From the NCBI GenBank assembly GCA_024220505.1, contig JAKZZE010000030.1, forward strand, positions 248,001-312,000: a stretch of 64,000 bases of DNA. The letters run 5' to 3'. A program made the translations under genes and the position numbers. The first letter of the stretch is position 1; each line of letters begins with the position of its first letter. A model generated the notes under the pieces. The model saw only the letters and a list, made by a program, of their open reading frames with translations, was not told the DNA's origin and searched no databases. Positions 33,656-47,400 of this stretch are shown piece by piece. Source of the stretch: Rhizopus arrhizus (taxonomy: Eukaryota > Mucoromycota > Mucoromycetes > Mucorales > Rhizopodaceae).

Positions 33656-33949
33656 TTAATCGTTTTTCTTTGCAAGTAGCTCTTCAACTTTATCCCTTTC
33701 TTCTTTTTCAACGGGCGCCTTGAACATCTTGCATCCGACCTTGACAAAAGGAGCTTTCGAGTTCAATTCAAGATAGACACTAACGCCACGCTCCGTTGGA
33801 GCCTCTTTCAGATGGTGATCATTATCACTAGAAATATCTTTAGGCTTTTGATCAGACAAGGTCATGTCATCATCAGCAAAATGGTCTGCAGGTTTCACCT
33901 TGGATTTTGTATTAGATCCAACACTTAACGTTAATTCCAAAATACGCAT
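33656..33949 (-). CDS. Small acidic/charged protein of unknown function
   Basis: 97 residues if started at MRILELTLSVG (33949); TTTTATTAG just upstream could be a splice acceptor, so a 5' exon is possible. Composition is charged and partly repetitive (DDDMTLSDQKPKDISSDND) with a more ordered C-terminal third (VSVYLELNSKAPFVKVG, EKEERDKVEELLAKKND, a predicted helix). No signal peptide or membrane segment in this form. I do not recognise a family. It is the first apparently intact gene to the right of the transposon-rich region. Confidence 0.5.
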   Translation of the reverse strand: MRILELTLSVGSNTKSKVKPADHFADDDMTLSDQKPKDISSDNDHHLKEAPTERGVSVYLELNSKAPFVKVGCKMFKAPVEKEERDKVEELLAKKND

Positions 33950-34588
33950 AGCTAATAAAATTAAAAAGAGAAAAGAAAAAGTGATGCTTATCTTTGTATA
34001 CCATATATACATGAGATGTGGTACTGTGGCGCAAGCATACAATGCTACTTTACATTTTTGTCATTTTTACATCTTTTTAGGAAAAATAAAACTTCATTTT
34101 ACTATATATAGAGAATGATTCGTTATTTTTATTTGTCCCAGTCAACATGCTCATACAAGTTGAAGAGCATGTCTTTTAGAACTTTGAACAATAATCACAT
34201 TGAATTCGAAATGTGTGCTAATTTATTGTCAAAATTAAATATGTCGATTCATTTTCGTAAAGTGTGCAAATTGAGAGTGGAACGACTGTACATTGACTTA
34301 TTTTAAGTAACAAAGATCAATCATGAAACTTGCAACAAAATACTTGATATTTTGAATCACTTTAATACGAGCAACATGCTGTTTTACAATGTTTGATTAA
34401 AAGGAAAAATAAACAGAAAAAACGGGGGGATTCATTTGACAGAAAAGTAAATCGTAAGCAGCTGTTTAAATCTCTGTTTTCAGGAACGCATATTACTGCG
34501 AAGAAATATGATTGGATGAGAAAATAGTAACTTTGCCTCCTCCCCCTTGAAAGTCCACCCCCTTTTTTTTTAAAAAAATAATTAATAA

Positions 34589-36191
<1,603 letters not shown>

Positions 36192-36436
36192 AATAATTCT
36201 ATAGAATTTTAAATAAAGTATGCACTTACATGGATATGCTTTAAGAGTATTGATATTATCAGAGCTATCCATTTTTAACCTTAAAGCTTCATCCTTTAAC
36301 ATGTACTATTTAAAAAGAGGAATGCAAACGTAGTAGGTATTGATTGCAAATTAATTTACATTACAGAAGAGAAAGAAAGAAAAAGTTTTGTGTTATTGAT
36401 AATAAAGAACGATATTCATTCTTTGATGTGATTTAT

Positions 36437-39400
36437 TTACTTTTTTTGCACTAAAGGCTTATTACATTTAGGACAACGGTGTCCTTGGGGATTTCGAGCA
36501 AGACTTCTGATGACCCCACACTCATCATCCATGAAATCTCCACAAGGTAAACGTACAGATATTCTAGTTAAACAAGGACCACACTTTTCATAACATCTAC
36601 GCGTACATGGATGCTTGCATTCCAATATTTTCCCACAAGATTGTTTACACAAGATATCATCATGTTCATATGGATGACAGTTGAGAAGGCACTAATAAAG
36701 AGTTAAAATAAAACAATACAACAGTCGTCATTTACCTCATGCCCACAATCAAGCTTTTCACCACAAGGTCGAGAACAACCACCTTCTGGGACTTCTACGA
36801 AATCAGATGCCCACTGAACTTGTGTGACAGTATTATGTTTTACACATTTCAAAGGTAAGCTTGTTCCGATCATATTCTCCTGTCTTTCTTCTAAACCAGC
36901 AATGATTTCATTCCACAGCTCACTCTTTTCACATAATAAGCTTGCATTTCCCAAGATATACATTCCCTATTCATTATTTAGTATGAATTATGATAAAATT
37001 TAAATGTATTACGTGTTTTGCTCTCGAAAGAGCCACACAGACACGATTGGCTGCTTTCAGGAAACCAATCTGACCTTGCGTATTACTACGAACCAAAGAC
37101 AAGATGATGATTTCATTTTCTTCACCTTGATATCCATCCACACTGGATACCTGAATAGTATCTGTGTCCATATTTGGTCTTCGTGCTTCCCGAAGAAACT
37201 TTTTCAAAAGGGTCTTTTGTCCTGAATACATCGTAATGATCGTAATCTTACTGGCTGAGTAACCTTGCTGCATCAAATAGAATGACAGCTTGGCTGCAAA
37301 CTTAGCCTCATGTTCATTCACTTTAGATGCAGAATCAGGTAGGTTATGTTCATCTTCATTGTGACTCAAGAAGAAAAGAGATTGAGCTACGCCTCGAATC
37401 GCAGGGTATCTAATTACGTCAGGATGATCTTGAAGAGGTGGGTCTCGGTAAATGGGGTTGATCAATTGTCGAATTTCGGGTCGCATACGTCTTTGGTGTG
37501 ATAGACGTGTGAACGGGAATTGATTCATGACTAAACGTTCAAACAAGGAGATGGACAGCCCATGCACTTCAGATAATTTATGAACAGAGGTAGAAGGTCT
37601 CAGCTGCTGATGATCACTAAAATTAGGCAGTAGTCAGTCTACTGTCGTTAGGTCGTCAGTTTCATTATTTACCCAATCAAGATTAAATGTTCTAAAGAAG
37701 TAGTAAGAGCAGATATGATATGTGACTCTAGCATTTCAGCTGCTTCTTCTACAATCAGGATACGTGGGCGCATTTCTTCTAATAAATCATGGTATTTGGC
37801 CTACGTTATATACATGAATGATAAAGACACACACCTTCTCTTTTAATTAAGTAACTTACAGCCGCGGTACTCGTCATACCAACTACACGATTTTCTCTAC
37901 AAATCTTTGCTTCATATTTAGCCATGATCGTACGGATCTCTTTTGATATTTCTGTATAACGAGTCATGAGATGACGCAAAGCAGCTTCCAATCCTTGATT
38001 CCTCAACTCTATCCATCTCTTGTGTGCTTTCAATCGAGCAGCCAGTGGCCACCTAAACATATCGTCTTCCTTCATCCATCTTTCTACCGCATCATTCCCA
38101 TCGGACAATGATCCCCACATATTTTGCTCATTCACATCCTTCTCTTCCTCTGATTCATCAAAGAAATTAAAATTGACATCAATATCTCTTCGCTTTTCAG
38201 ATTTTTGATAATTCACCACCTTTCTTCCAGGTTGTTCTCCTGGACCTGATTCGGTCAATCGTTGATAGGCCTTTCCGAGCGGGATGAAGGGATTTTTTCG
38301 AGCATCAGAGAGTTCTTCACCTTTAAAATTTTGTTGAATGTCTTGCATTTCTTCTTCATCAATCAAATTGTCTTCTTCATCAATCATGTCTTCATAGATC
38401 TTTCCCTTTGTTTGTTCTAGCAATTCTTCCTTTCTCTCATCATTGAACCTGCCCAGGTTTTCATCGGAAACAAAATCAATAGCATCCTTCAGCCATATTT
38501 CGATAGGATTCGTCACTTTCTCCTTGACTTCTTGATTTCTGTTTGGATTACCTCCTTGCCACAAGTTATTCGTATTACTTAATCCTTTTGTATTATTCTT
38601 ATTCATCTTATTGTTGTCGCGTCGACCACTTTGCTGCTGTGGTTTCTTGACCGCAGTCAGTACAGACGTAATCTCCCATTCTTCATCAGAGTCACTGTCA
38701 ATATCAATAGATTGAGCAGATTGTTGTTGTCTTGTTTCTTTTTTTTCCTTTTCTCTAGTGCTTGCTGCCTTTAAACAATCCAACTGACGAGGTCTCAGTC
38801 CTTGGATCGATTTAACAAAATCAAGCGTCACACAGGGTTCTTCATACAACTGAATCAAGGTCTCTTTTATTTTCTTTACGACATCATCCCGAGAACGATA
38901 CAGTCGGCCGATACCGTGTGGGCCTTTAAGTAATTTTTTGTGTTCATAAAGTGTGTGCTGCTTTAATAATTCTGATTTTGATCTTCCTCCCACACGAACA
39001 ATTTTATCATTGTAGGTTAAAATATGCTCCAAAAATTGATCCAAAGCTAGTAAAATAATTTATCAAGATGCTATAAAACAATTCATCAGCCACTTACCAT
39101 GGTTGGTTTGACAAATGCAAACAATGGGACCCAGTGATTCATTAAAATTGTTCAACAAGACTCTCATAGCATATGTACCCACAAATGTTTTACCAGAACC
39201 GGGTGGACCTAGTGAAATAGATGAGCACCATACACTGCTGATTTATAAAGAACATACCTTGAATAATGGAGAGGTTTCTAGATAAAATAGTTTTGAGAGC
39301 ATCCAATTGTGTTTTATCCATGCCTGTGTTATATTCAGGCCAAGCACCCATGATATCTATCGGCCAACGCTCCCCTCGATGGGATGTCTTGTAGACGTTT

Positions 39401-40597
39401 GCATCATATATTCTCTTTTTAGCCGCATAATGAGGCACAAGTATCTCCTTTGACAGATTGACGATATAAGGTGAGAAAGGCAGTTCGTCCGATTTGACCT
39501 TTTGCAGCACTTTCAATATATGTCGATAAGCTTCAAAGTATCCGTCTGTGGCTTCAATCATCACATAGGTGTCTTTATCCGACAGCGTTGGATCACCAAA
39601 ACCAAGAGGTTGTTCATCATTGTCTCGTTCTAGATACAAATCAAGCATATATTCGAATCGATTCGGTCCCTGCATCGGCTCTTCTCCTCTGTCAACAATT
39701 GTGGCCACCTTTAGATCCGTCTCAAAATGATCCTTGGATAGCAAGACAAGCGAACCAGGAACCAATCGTTTTGATTGCGCCCATTGAACACGTACATAAT
39801 AAGGTAAACGAAAACTGATCCTATACAAGGGTTGGCGTGTGCCAAAGACAATGGCGTTCAATTGAACCTAGACCAAAAAGAAAAAAATGAGCTCTCCTTT
39901 GTACGTGTCAGCTGTATATTAATTTACGTGTTCATAAAGACGAAAAGGTTTCTGAGCTGGTGATAGTTTTTCCATTGCCACACTTAAATCTTCATTCCCC
40001 TTGATAGCAGCATAGTCTTTCTTGTACCCTTTGACTGCATTTCTCAAAGGAATAAGAAAATCATGTCTCATCAGTTCATAGTGGGTATACAAGTATTGTT
40101 CCGCACTTTCATAAGGTGATCGAACTTGATTCACAGGCACGTCAGGTATAGGCATACGATAATCATCAAATTCATCCGTTGCTGTCGTCATCATTATATC
40201 GTCATAATCTGGTACGATCTCTTGGTCACGAAACGAACTGTAATCGACCACTTTAGAAAATACGGGTGCGTCAGGAATGTCCAGGTTCAGACGAAATGTG
40301 GCTGTTGGTTCCTTGATGTTAGAAAATCGTCCAGAGGTTTGCTCGTGTGATTCCCAGACGTCTTGCTGATCCCACTGTCGACTGGAAAGCTGAGTGACTT
40401 TGAAATCGTTCGTAAGAGAATCCAACGTGGCATGAACAACAGGCGTATCATCTAAACTGTATGTGTCGGAAGAGTAGATAAAAATAAAATAAAAAAGGTT
40501 AACATCGACTTTGGATTTTGCTTGGTTTATACTCTGACGTATCCCAGTTAAAGCTATTCCATTTAGCTCGAGAGCCACTGCTTTTTTTATTAGACAT
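36437..40597 (-). CDS. rnhA: SF1 RNA helicase with NFX1-type zinc fingers (sex-locus helicase)
   Basis: Nine exons: 36437-36691, 36736-36966, 37013-37616, 37673-37800, 37860-39046, 39098-39208, 39258-39867, 39928-40451, 40504-40597; 1247 residues. UPF1-like superfamily 1 helicase: Walker A GPPGSGKTF, Walker B/motif II ILIVEEAAEM, motif III GDHQQLRP, SHQRRMRPEI (IV), VDGYQGEENEIIILSLVRS (V) and ALSRAKHGMYILGN (VI). The C-terminus has NFX1-type Cys-rich repeats (CGEKLDCGHE, CGKILECKHPC). An acidic, low-complexity insert sits between motifs Ia and II. Family: ZNFX1, fission yeast Hrr1, Neurospora SAD-3; role in RNA silencing is family knowledge. Gene name by synteny next to the HMG gene. Its ATG is only 69 bases after the HMG gene stop. 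Confidence 0.93.
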
Positions 40598-40666
40598 GTG
40601 AAAATATTTTTATGAAAAAAAAAAAAAAAAGTACAAAATATAAAGCCAGTGTTCCTTTATGTAATA

Positions 40667-41233
40667 TTATGGCATTATTGACAATAACAGATAAAATTCA
40701 TAATCGATCAATGATAGGGCATCAAGGTCTGTTCCTTCTGGAAATATTTGTAAATCTTGAACCATAGAAGACGGCGGTGAAGATGGGCTAACATCATCAA
40801 AGCTTACATTTTTATGTACAAAAGCCATTTGATTATCCATTTCTCCAGCAATTGGTGTTGTATCTGCTAGCACTTGGTATTCATTTTTGTCATCATGCGC
40901 AAGGCTTTGTCTCTTTGGGCAGTACTTATAACCAGGATGTTTAGCTAAGTGTCTAAGTTTTTCTTCTTCTGCCAAACGATGATAATACATGCGAACCTCA
41001 TTACTTTCTCTTCTCCACATTTCTGCAGCAATTTTTGAAAAGTCTTTACTAAGAAGCTTTGTTTTACTTAAAGGTAAACCCTTTTGCTTCTCTTGCCTAT
41101 ACAGCATGAATGCATTTTTTGGTCTCGGTGTTTTTTCTTTTGTCGTGTCAACCTGATGGGAAGATATTTCTTCGTTGCTTGAGGATGACCTATTGTTTGT
41201 TATAGTTTCATCAACAAAAATAAATAAGCTCAT
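40667..41233 (-). CDS. HMG-box mating-type regulator (sexM or sexP)
   Basis: 188 residues, no intron needed. A MATA-type HMG box spans about residues 37-110: PRPKNAFMLYRQEKQKG, then SKIAAEMWRRESNEVRMYY, LAEEEKLRHLAKHPGYKY and CPKR, with the conserved Asn-Ala-Phe, Trp and the KHPGYKY basic end expected for DNA-bending sex factors. Ser-rich N-terminus (NNRSSSSNEE) and an acidic C-terminus (SPSSPPSS, EGTDLDALSLIDY) that could be a transactivation region. It lies between a triose-phosphate transporter and an NFX1 helicase, all three on the minus strand, the hallmark of the mucoralean sex locus. Which allele (M or P) cannot be decided here; gene symbol left blank for that reason. Confidence 0.92.
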   Translation of the reverse strand: MSLFIFVDETITNNRSSSSNEEISSHQVDTTKEKTPRPKNAFMLYRQEKQKGLPLSKTKLLSKDFSKIAAEMWRRESNEVRMYYHRLAEEEKLRHLAKHPGYKYCPKRQSLAHDDKNEYQVLADTTPIAGEMDNQMAFVHKNVSFDDVSPSSPPSSMVQDLQIFPEGTDLDALSLIDYEFYLLLSIMP

Positions 41234-41491
41234 GCTGCAAGTAGCGGGGAAATTCTATAAAGAAAAGACAAGAAAACAAGGAAAAAGAAATAAACAGAAA
41301 GAAAAACAAAGAAAATGTGTAGGCCATTGATGTTTTTGATGGATAAAGAACAATGAACTAAATGCAGTTGTAGTCAGGAGCAGCAAAAGAAGGAGAAGCT
41401 CTTCACAATATGCCAGATTTTATATTTACATACTTATTTATTATTCATTGGCCAGACGATCAACTTTAATTCATGGGAAACTTTTCGATGT

Positions 41492-41651
41492 TTATTTTTC
41501 AGCTTCTTCGGGAACAATATAATAGATATATTCTTTCACTGGCAATATTCAAATTATTATGTTAATTTGTTTGATTAACAAAATTTAGAATACCTAGTAA
41601 TGCTAATTGCCTTAATGGCTTCGGTCTGGCTGGCATGGCTGCTTGTGACAT
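41492..41651 (-). CDS. Candidate spliced 34-residue microprotein gene inside the sex locus
   Basis: Two exons, 41594-41651 and 41492-41538, joined by a 55-nt GT-AG intron with a TTAAC-type branch site, give a 34-residue protein starting MSQAAMPARPKPLRQ and ending VPEEAEK before TAA. The N-terminal half is basic, the middle (LRQLALLVKEYIYYIV) hydrophobic, the end acidic. I do not recognise it; it could be a small mitochondrial or membrane subunit, or chance. It lies between the HMG gene and the transporter, about 260 bases upstream of the HMG start. The rest of 41234-42057 shows no other ORF and must contain the HMG promoter. Confidence 0.4.
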
Positions 41652-42057
41652 TTCTCACATAAGTTATCAATAAGCCAATCTTCTTTCGGTCATAAAAGAT
41701 AATAATCGAATTGCTTTTTATAAACTGTAGAAATTCCAGAAAGAAGGCGCTTTTTTGTTGTTGGTTTCATTTTTAAAGATAATAGTTAAGTAGGCTCTAT
41801 TAACAGTTATTAGAAGCTTTCTTGAGAATGGCCAAAACATATTTTCGTTCAATTGCCTATTATGTGCCTCAGCACTTTGTTTTAAACAATTTGTTACCTT
41901 CTATCTTTTTTCTTAAAACATCAACTAATATATATTTCTTTATACTCTTTCTTCCTTTGGTATTTAATAGTTAAAAAACATAAATTGGTCTCTTGTTTTA
42001 CTTAAAGTTACAGCAGAATAATTAAAAATTGTTTTTATTTTATAATAAATAAATGCT

Positions 42058-43522
42058 CTAAAGATTTTTAGAATTATGTGTCGAGTTATTGAACGTTGGC
42101 GTCCAAGATGAAGTGTTGGATTGCTTTTTTGATTGGTTCATAGGCAATAAATCAATGGGATCTTCTCTGATCTTCGTTTCGCCTTTATCAACATCGCTTT
42201 TAGCTTTTTGATACATCCATAACCCAAAGAAAGTTAACAATATACCGATTGATTGAGTGATGGATATATTTTGTCCAAACCAAACAATACTCATCACAAT
42301 TACAAAAATTCTTTTCAAAAGTGATAATATCGAGTAAGTAACAGGCGATGTGAGACTGAGTGTGGTGAATGCAAACCAATTTTGAGAAAAATTCATTGTG
42401 CCGTTCAATAAAAAATAAAATACTAGCTCTAAATTCGAAGGCGTTGCCACTTGATTGTCTTCGGCGTCAATGCCTTGAAAGAAAAGGGCGCTTCCGTCAT
42501 AATATAACCAAAGAGGCACCATGAGTAAAAATGACAATAAAGACGAATAGTATAACACATTCAGCTTGTCTAATTTGTTTGGATTTCTATCACCCAGCTT
42601 GGATTCTTTAAATAATATCTTCTTGCTGAATATATTTTGCATGACAAATATAAAGCAGGACCCTAGAGCACAAGCCAAGCCAAAGAAATTATTTGAATAG
42701 GTAAAAGAGCATGCAAGGATAACTCCTAATGTAAGAGGGATTAATGATATATATACTCTTTCTGTATATTGGACTTGGAATATTATTCGATAAAACAAGA
42801 CTGTGAATAAGGGAGCTAAAGCCTAATAACATAAGATACCATATATACGGATACATTTCTATTCTTTTTCTTACTTTAATTGTATGCACTAAACTAACTG
42901 GTATTCTGCTGATGGCAACACTAGAGAATACATGGCCAATAATAAGGAATACTGCTAAAGGTGCAATCGTTTTCACAATATCTTTTGTAGGTGTTCTAAT
43001 ATGTGTGTGTGTAAAAAAGGTCGAGATAAGATAGCACCAGATTGCTACAAGTCCAAACTGAACAAAAGTAAGAGTAATAGGGTACTTGAACATGTTCATA
43101 ATAGTTTTTCCGATATTGTTTGTAAGCGATGAGGATATGTACCACATGCAGCAGTTAAGAATAAACTTCAAATTATCGCTTATCGTAAAATGTTTATTTC
43201 CTGGTATTCTATTCCATAAAAATTCCTTTAAATTGCTGTCATCCGTGTTGTCAACATGCCGAGTTGAAAGATCATTCCTTAGTTCTGATTGTTCATTACG
43301 AATGAAAGAAAAAAATCCATTATGTTGTTCAAAGTTTGTTCTTGGTTGATTTTTAGAAGAAAAAACTCTTTTTGTGCCAAAAGAGCTTGTTGTTCTTGGC
43401 AAAGAATTGCCTTTTTCGTTCATCCAAATCAAAGGCTGTTGATGAATCTTTTCATTTTCATAAATGTAATTTCCATTCCGTGATGCATCAATTGTACCTA
43501 ATTGAAGCACATTGTTTCCCAT
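42058..43522 (-). CDS. tptA: Triose-phosphate transporter family protein (sex-locus tptA)
   Basis: Exons 42058-42822 and 42875-43522 with a 52-nt intron; 470 residues. A TPT/SLC35-type membrane transporter of phosphorylated sugars, probably in Golgi or ER membranes. Seen: a hydrophilic N-terminus (about 115 residues, Asn/Ser-rich), then about ten hydrophobic segments: FILNCCMWYISSSLTNNIGK (TM1, with the family NNxxK signature), YPITLTFVQFGLVAIWCYL, the helix before the intron with VSLVHTIKALAPLFTVL, the family's conserved HTIKAxxP motif, then FGLACALGSCFIFVMQNIFSKK and the C-terminal VTYSILSLLKRIFVIVMSI. Flanks the HMG gene on the side opposite the helicase, as in other Mucorales; gene name by synteny and family. 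Confidence 0.92.
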
Positions 43523-44447
43523 GCTAAATTTTTTCGTTTGTTCCTTGGATACTACAGATAAGCAAATGCAACATATTATTTGTTCACTTAAAGCACCACT
43601 GACATGATGACGTAATGATATTTTAAGGGTCCGAGAACCAAACTAAATAGCTGTAGTGGTATTCTCGCCACTAGTAGCATTTTCTCTTTGTAGAGGACTG
43701 TCGTGGGAGAATACTACAACCACAGCTTAAGTATGATATAAGGATTAATCGAGTGCTAATTGCTGTACCATTGTCCCTTTCTCAAAATTATTGATGCTGC
43801 TAAAATTATCTCACATACCGCGTAATTCAATGCTTACTATATCCTGATTATCCACAGCAGGACACAGTTTACAATGACTAAAAAAATATAATGTGTCTTA
43901 CTTGGAACTTTTCATGTGAAGCATTCAGATGCTCTATACATACAAACTTCTTTTGTCATACATTTAGTGCCAGAATTGTATCCTCGCCTGGACGACTTTC
44001 TCTCTTTCTTTTAATAGAAAAAAGGAGAATTGTTTTTTTTTTTTTTAATCAATTGAAAGCACATCAATTGCTAATAATCTTATATTAAAGCATCTAGTGT
44101 ATACACATCTTCAAGCTCAAGACGGCATTTTGAGCAGGCAATACTTGTCCTATGTTCATTCATATATATAGATTTGTATATATTGCTAATGCTTGCTGTA
44201 TTTTCTGCAAACGAGTGAAAATTCATACTACTGACATCAGTACGATGATAAAGCTTTTATAATTTACCTACAACATTATAAAAGTATATCTTTTCTTTTT
44301 CCCTTGTATGCTAGCGCTCATTTAGGTTACGGTTCTTCTTTGTTGACCATCATTGCCATTTATATAGCGCTAGGCATGGTTCAACAGGTATTATTAAAGT
44401 TAGTACTTCAGTAAAAGATATATTTTGATGTAACTGTGTTTTCATTA
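43523..44447. promoter_or_regulatory. Divergent intergenic region between tptA and the BTB gene
   Basis: About 0.9 kb between head-to-head genes, so it should hold both promoters. AT-rich. A stretch near 44310-44390 reads as a hydrophobic peptide (YGSSLLTIIAIYIALG) between splice-like signals, but no start exon was found. Confidence 0.45.
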
Positions 44448-47400
44448 ATGGATCTAAAATTATTATGTATTATTGGCCATAATTGTGTTGCTACCTTGGA
44501 ACTTTATAATCAAGAAAGATGTTCCAAAGGTGCTGCAAAAAGTAGAACTCTTTATATGAAATGCATGTGTCACAGCAAGCGAATAACTGAAGCTTTTTAT
44601 TTGTTATTTTTTATTTTTAATACGCAGCAACAAATAAAATACCTTTTTCTTCCAAAGAAAGAAAGAGACAATCTACAGTTCACAAAGTTTATGGTTTCGA
44701 TCTTCAAAGTCATTCGAGAAAACAATGTCCAAGTATTAAATCAGCTGATTGGTTTAGCGACTGGAGAAGTACCTATTACACACTACAACAATGATTATTT
44801 ATCAAAGCAAGAGCTTGTACAATTGCAACAACAGTTGAAATACACTGGTTTAAAACTATTAGATCTTAACAAAAGATCAGCAAAAGGTAGAACGGCCCTT
44901 CATGTCGCAGCCAGTTGGAATAGAGTAGAGATCGCTCAGTTGTTGATCAACTGTCCGCTGGTCAATGTCAACTTGCAGGATCGAGAAAATGGCTGGACTG
45001 CTCTGCATAGGTATTTTTTTTAAAAAAATACTTCTACAAAAACTTATTGTTTTTATGCTATAGAGCGCTTTTTATGGGCAATGTAGAGATTGCTCGAATG
45101 TTGCTGAAGCGGCAAGATATCGACTTATCTATTAAAGTAAATCAAAGCAATTATAAACCATCTGTCATTCTTGACTTACTCGATCTTTCTTTTTATGTAG
45201 GATTGGGAAGGATTTGGAGCGTTTGAATTGTATGATAGCACGATACCTGATGCGTTCCCTGAAATAAGAATGCTGAGTAAAGATAAAAAGAATATAGAAA
45301 GAACAGAAACAGACGACGACGCAGGATTATACAATGTGCTCAATAAAGAACGTCACTTATCTGCTGGAGGAACTGATGTTTATACTTGGGGACAGAACAC
45401 AAATTATGTCCTTGGACATCCCGATTCTGAAAATAGAAGCCGTCCTGAGCGTGTTCATTTCCAACTTGACTCTCAGCAGAACCCAGCAGTGTTGAAAAGG
45501 CCAGCCTATGTGATTGAATCTGTAGTGATGGCTAAATATCATATGGCTATTTTAACTAGCGAATCTACTCGTAATTTGTTAGTGTGTGGATTTGGAAGGG
45601 GCGGACGATTAGGATTGGGCAAAGAGATTGATACACAGTTGGTACCAATACCAGTGCCTTGGTCAGAAAGAATCATGTCAGTCGCATTAGGACGAGATCA
45701 TACAATTGCTGTGACAGAAAGTGGGGTAGTTATCAGTTTTGGAAGTAACGAGTTTGGTCAATTGGGTGAGTTATAGTTTGTTTAAAAGAGCAGCAACAAA
45801 AATTTAGACGAGGAAATTGACAAAGAAAATATGTAGGATATGAAATAGAAAGTGACAATAAAAAGGACGAGGTTCCTATGCAACTAACACCGAAAAAGAT
45901 CCAAGCACAAAGTTTAAAAAAGCAATCCATAGTTGGTGCAGCCGCTTCAAGGATACATTCTGTTGTCTACAATGCCTTTGATCTATTCACTTTTGGCCTC
46001 AATCAAGGTCAATTGGGCTATTATCAAAGTGATAACAATGAATCCTGCCAAACGACGCCCAGAAAAATAAGCATGCCGATCGAGATTAAGCAAGTGATTG
46101 CAAATGTAAAGATCCTTTGCTATCATTCATATGCAAAATGTCTAACCAGCTTCTTTTTTTTTGTGTAGGACAATGCTACAGTTATATTAAACAAAGCTCA
46201 TGAAGTTATTCTACTATGCAACTATACTCAACAAAAATTGTTGTAAGTCTTCTTTAGTTTCTTTTGCCCATTGTCTTGTTGCTCATATTTAAAAAAAAGT
46301 TTTCAGTTTAATAGATTTCCCAGTGACACACAAGTGGATAAACCTGCTGCTAGTTACATTACAAAACTAATCTCAAGCGGCACGGAATATTTGGGGGCCT
46401 TAACAAACATAGGTGATGTGTTTGTGTGGACATGTAAATCTCAAACAAAAAATAACAAGACAATTGTGACAACTCCTAAAAGAGTATGGACATCTGGGAA
46501 AGCACATATGGCTGCGGTTGATGCAAGTCTAGGTCAATATGGGGAGATTATCATCTGTACTGTTTCAGGCCATGTCTTTCTTGGGCGTCCCGAGAATAGT
46601 GGATACAAATTTAAAGAGATGCCTTATATACAGCGATGTATTCGCGTATGTGCAAACTCTAGTGGAGCGTTTGCAGCCATTCGTGCTGAATACCTTTTGC
46701 ATCCTACTGAGGTTGGTCCATCAACTCTTAAATACGACATTAGCCAATCACTTCCACATATGATAATAAGCGAAGAATTGCAAAGGAAGTTGAATGATTT
46801 GAATAGGCAAATGGAAGAGGCTATTCTAAATATCCCTGTTGAAGACGAAGAAAATCAAAATAAACATCAAATGCTTATTCGGCAAAGATATGAAGAGTTA
46901 ACCAATATGGCTGTGGAAAATGCTTGGGAACTTATTGAGGAAAAATCAAGAAAGGACAAGGCATTGGATACTGTGTTTGTGATAGGAAATAGACATGTTT
47001 ATTGTCACAGTTCTATCTTGGCTTGTCGCAGCCAAATATTCAAGCGCCTCGCAAAAATGGTTGACAAGAGCATAGGAAGCTTTAATGTTCGCTTAACCAA
47101 GCGTCAAGACAACCGGATTGAAGTACATATTGACAATTGCGAGCTGGGTTCCCTATTGCTTATGATTGATTATATTTATACTGACGAATATGAACATCCA
47201 ATGAAAGTTTTCTTTTGTTCACCTGTTCTATCTGGTGAAGCGGATGTGAGAAAGATACAAAAAGATCTGGTAAATTTGGCTGAACTATTTCACTTACCAC
47301 ATCTACTGGCATCAGCACAGTCCTCCTTCAACCATCAGCCAACACCCTCACTTCTCTCTAGTCTAGATGGCCTTGTTGGGCAGCATCATCCGAATATAGT

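Noticed and set aside
43891..44088. 65-residue plus ORF in the tptA-BTB intergenic region
   Set aside because: Ends in poly-Phe from a T tract; no protein-like features.
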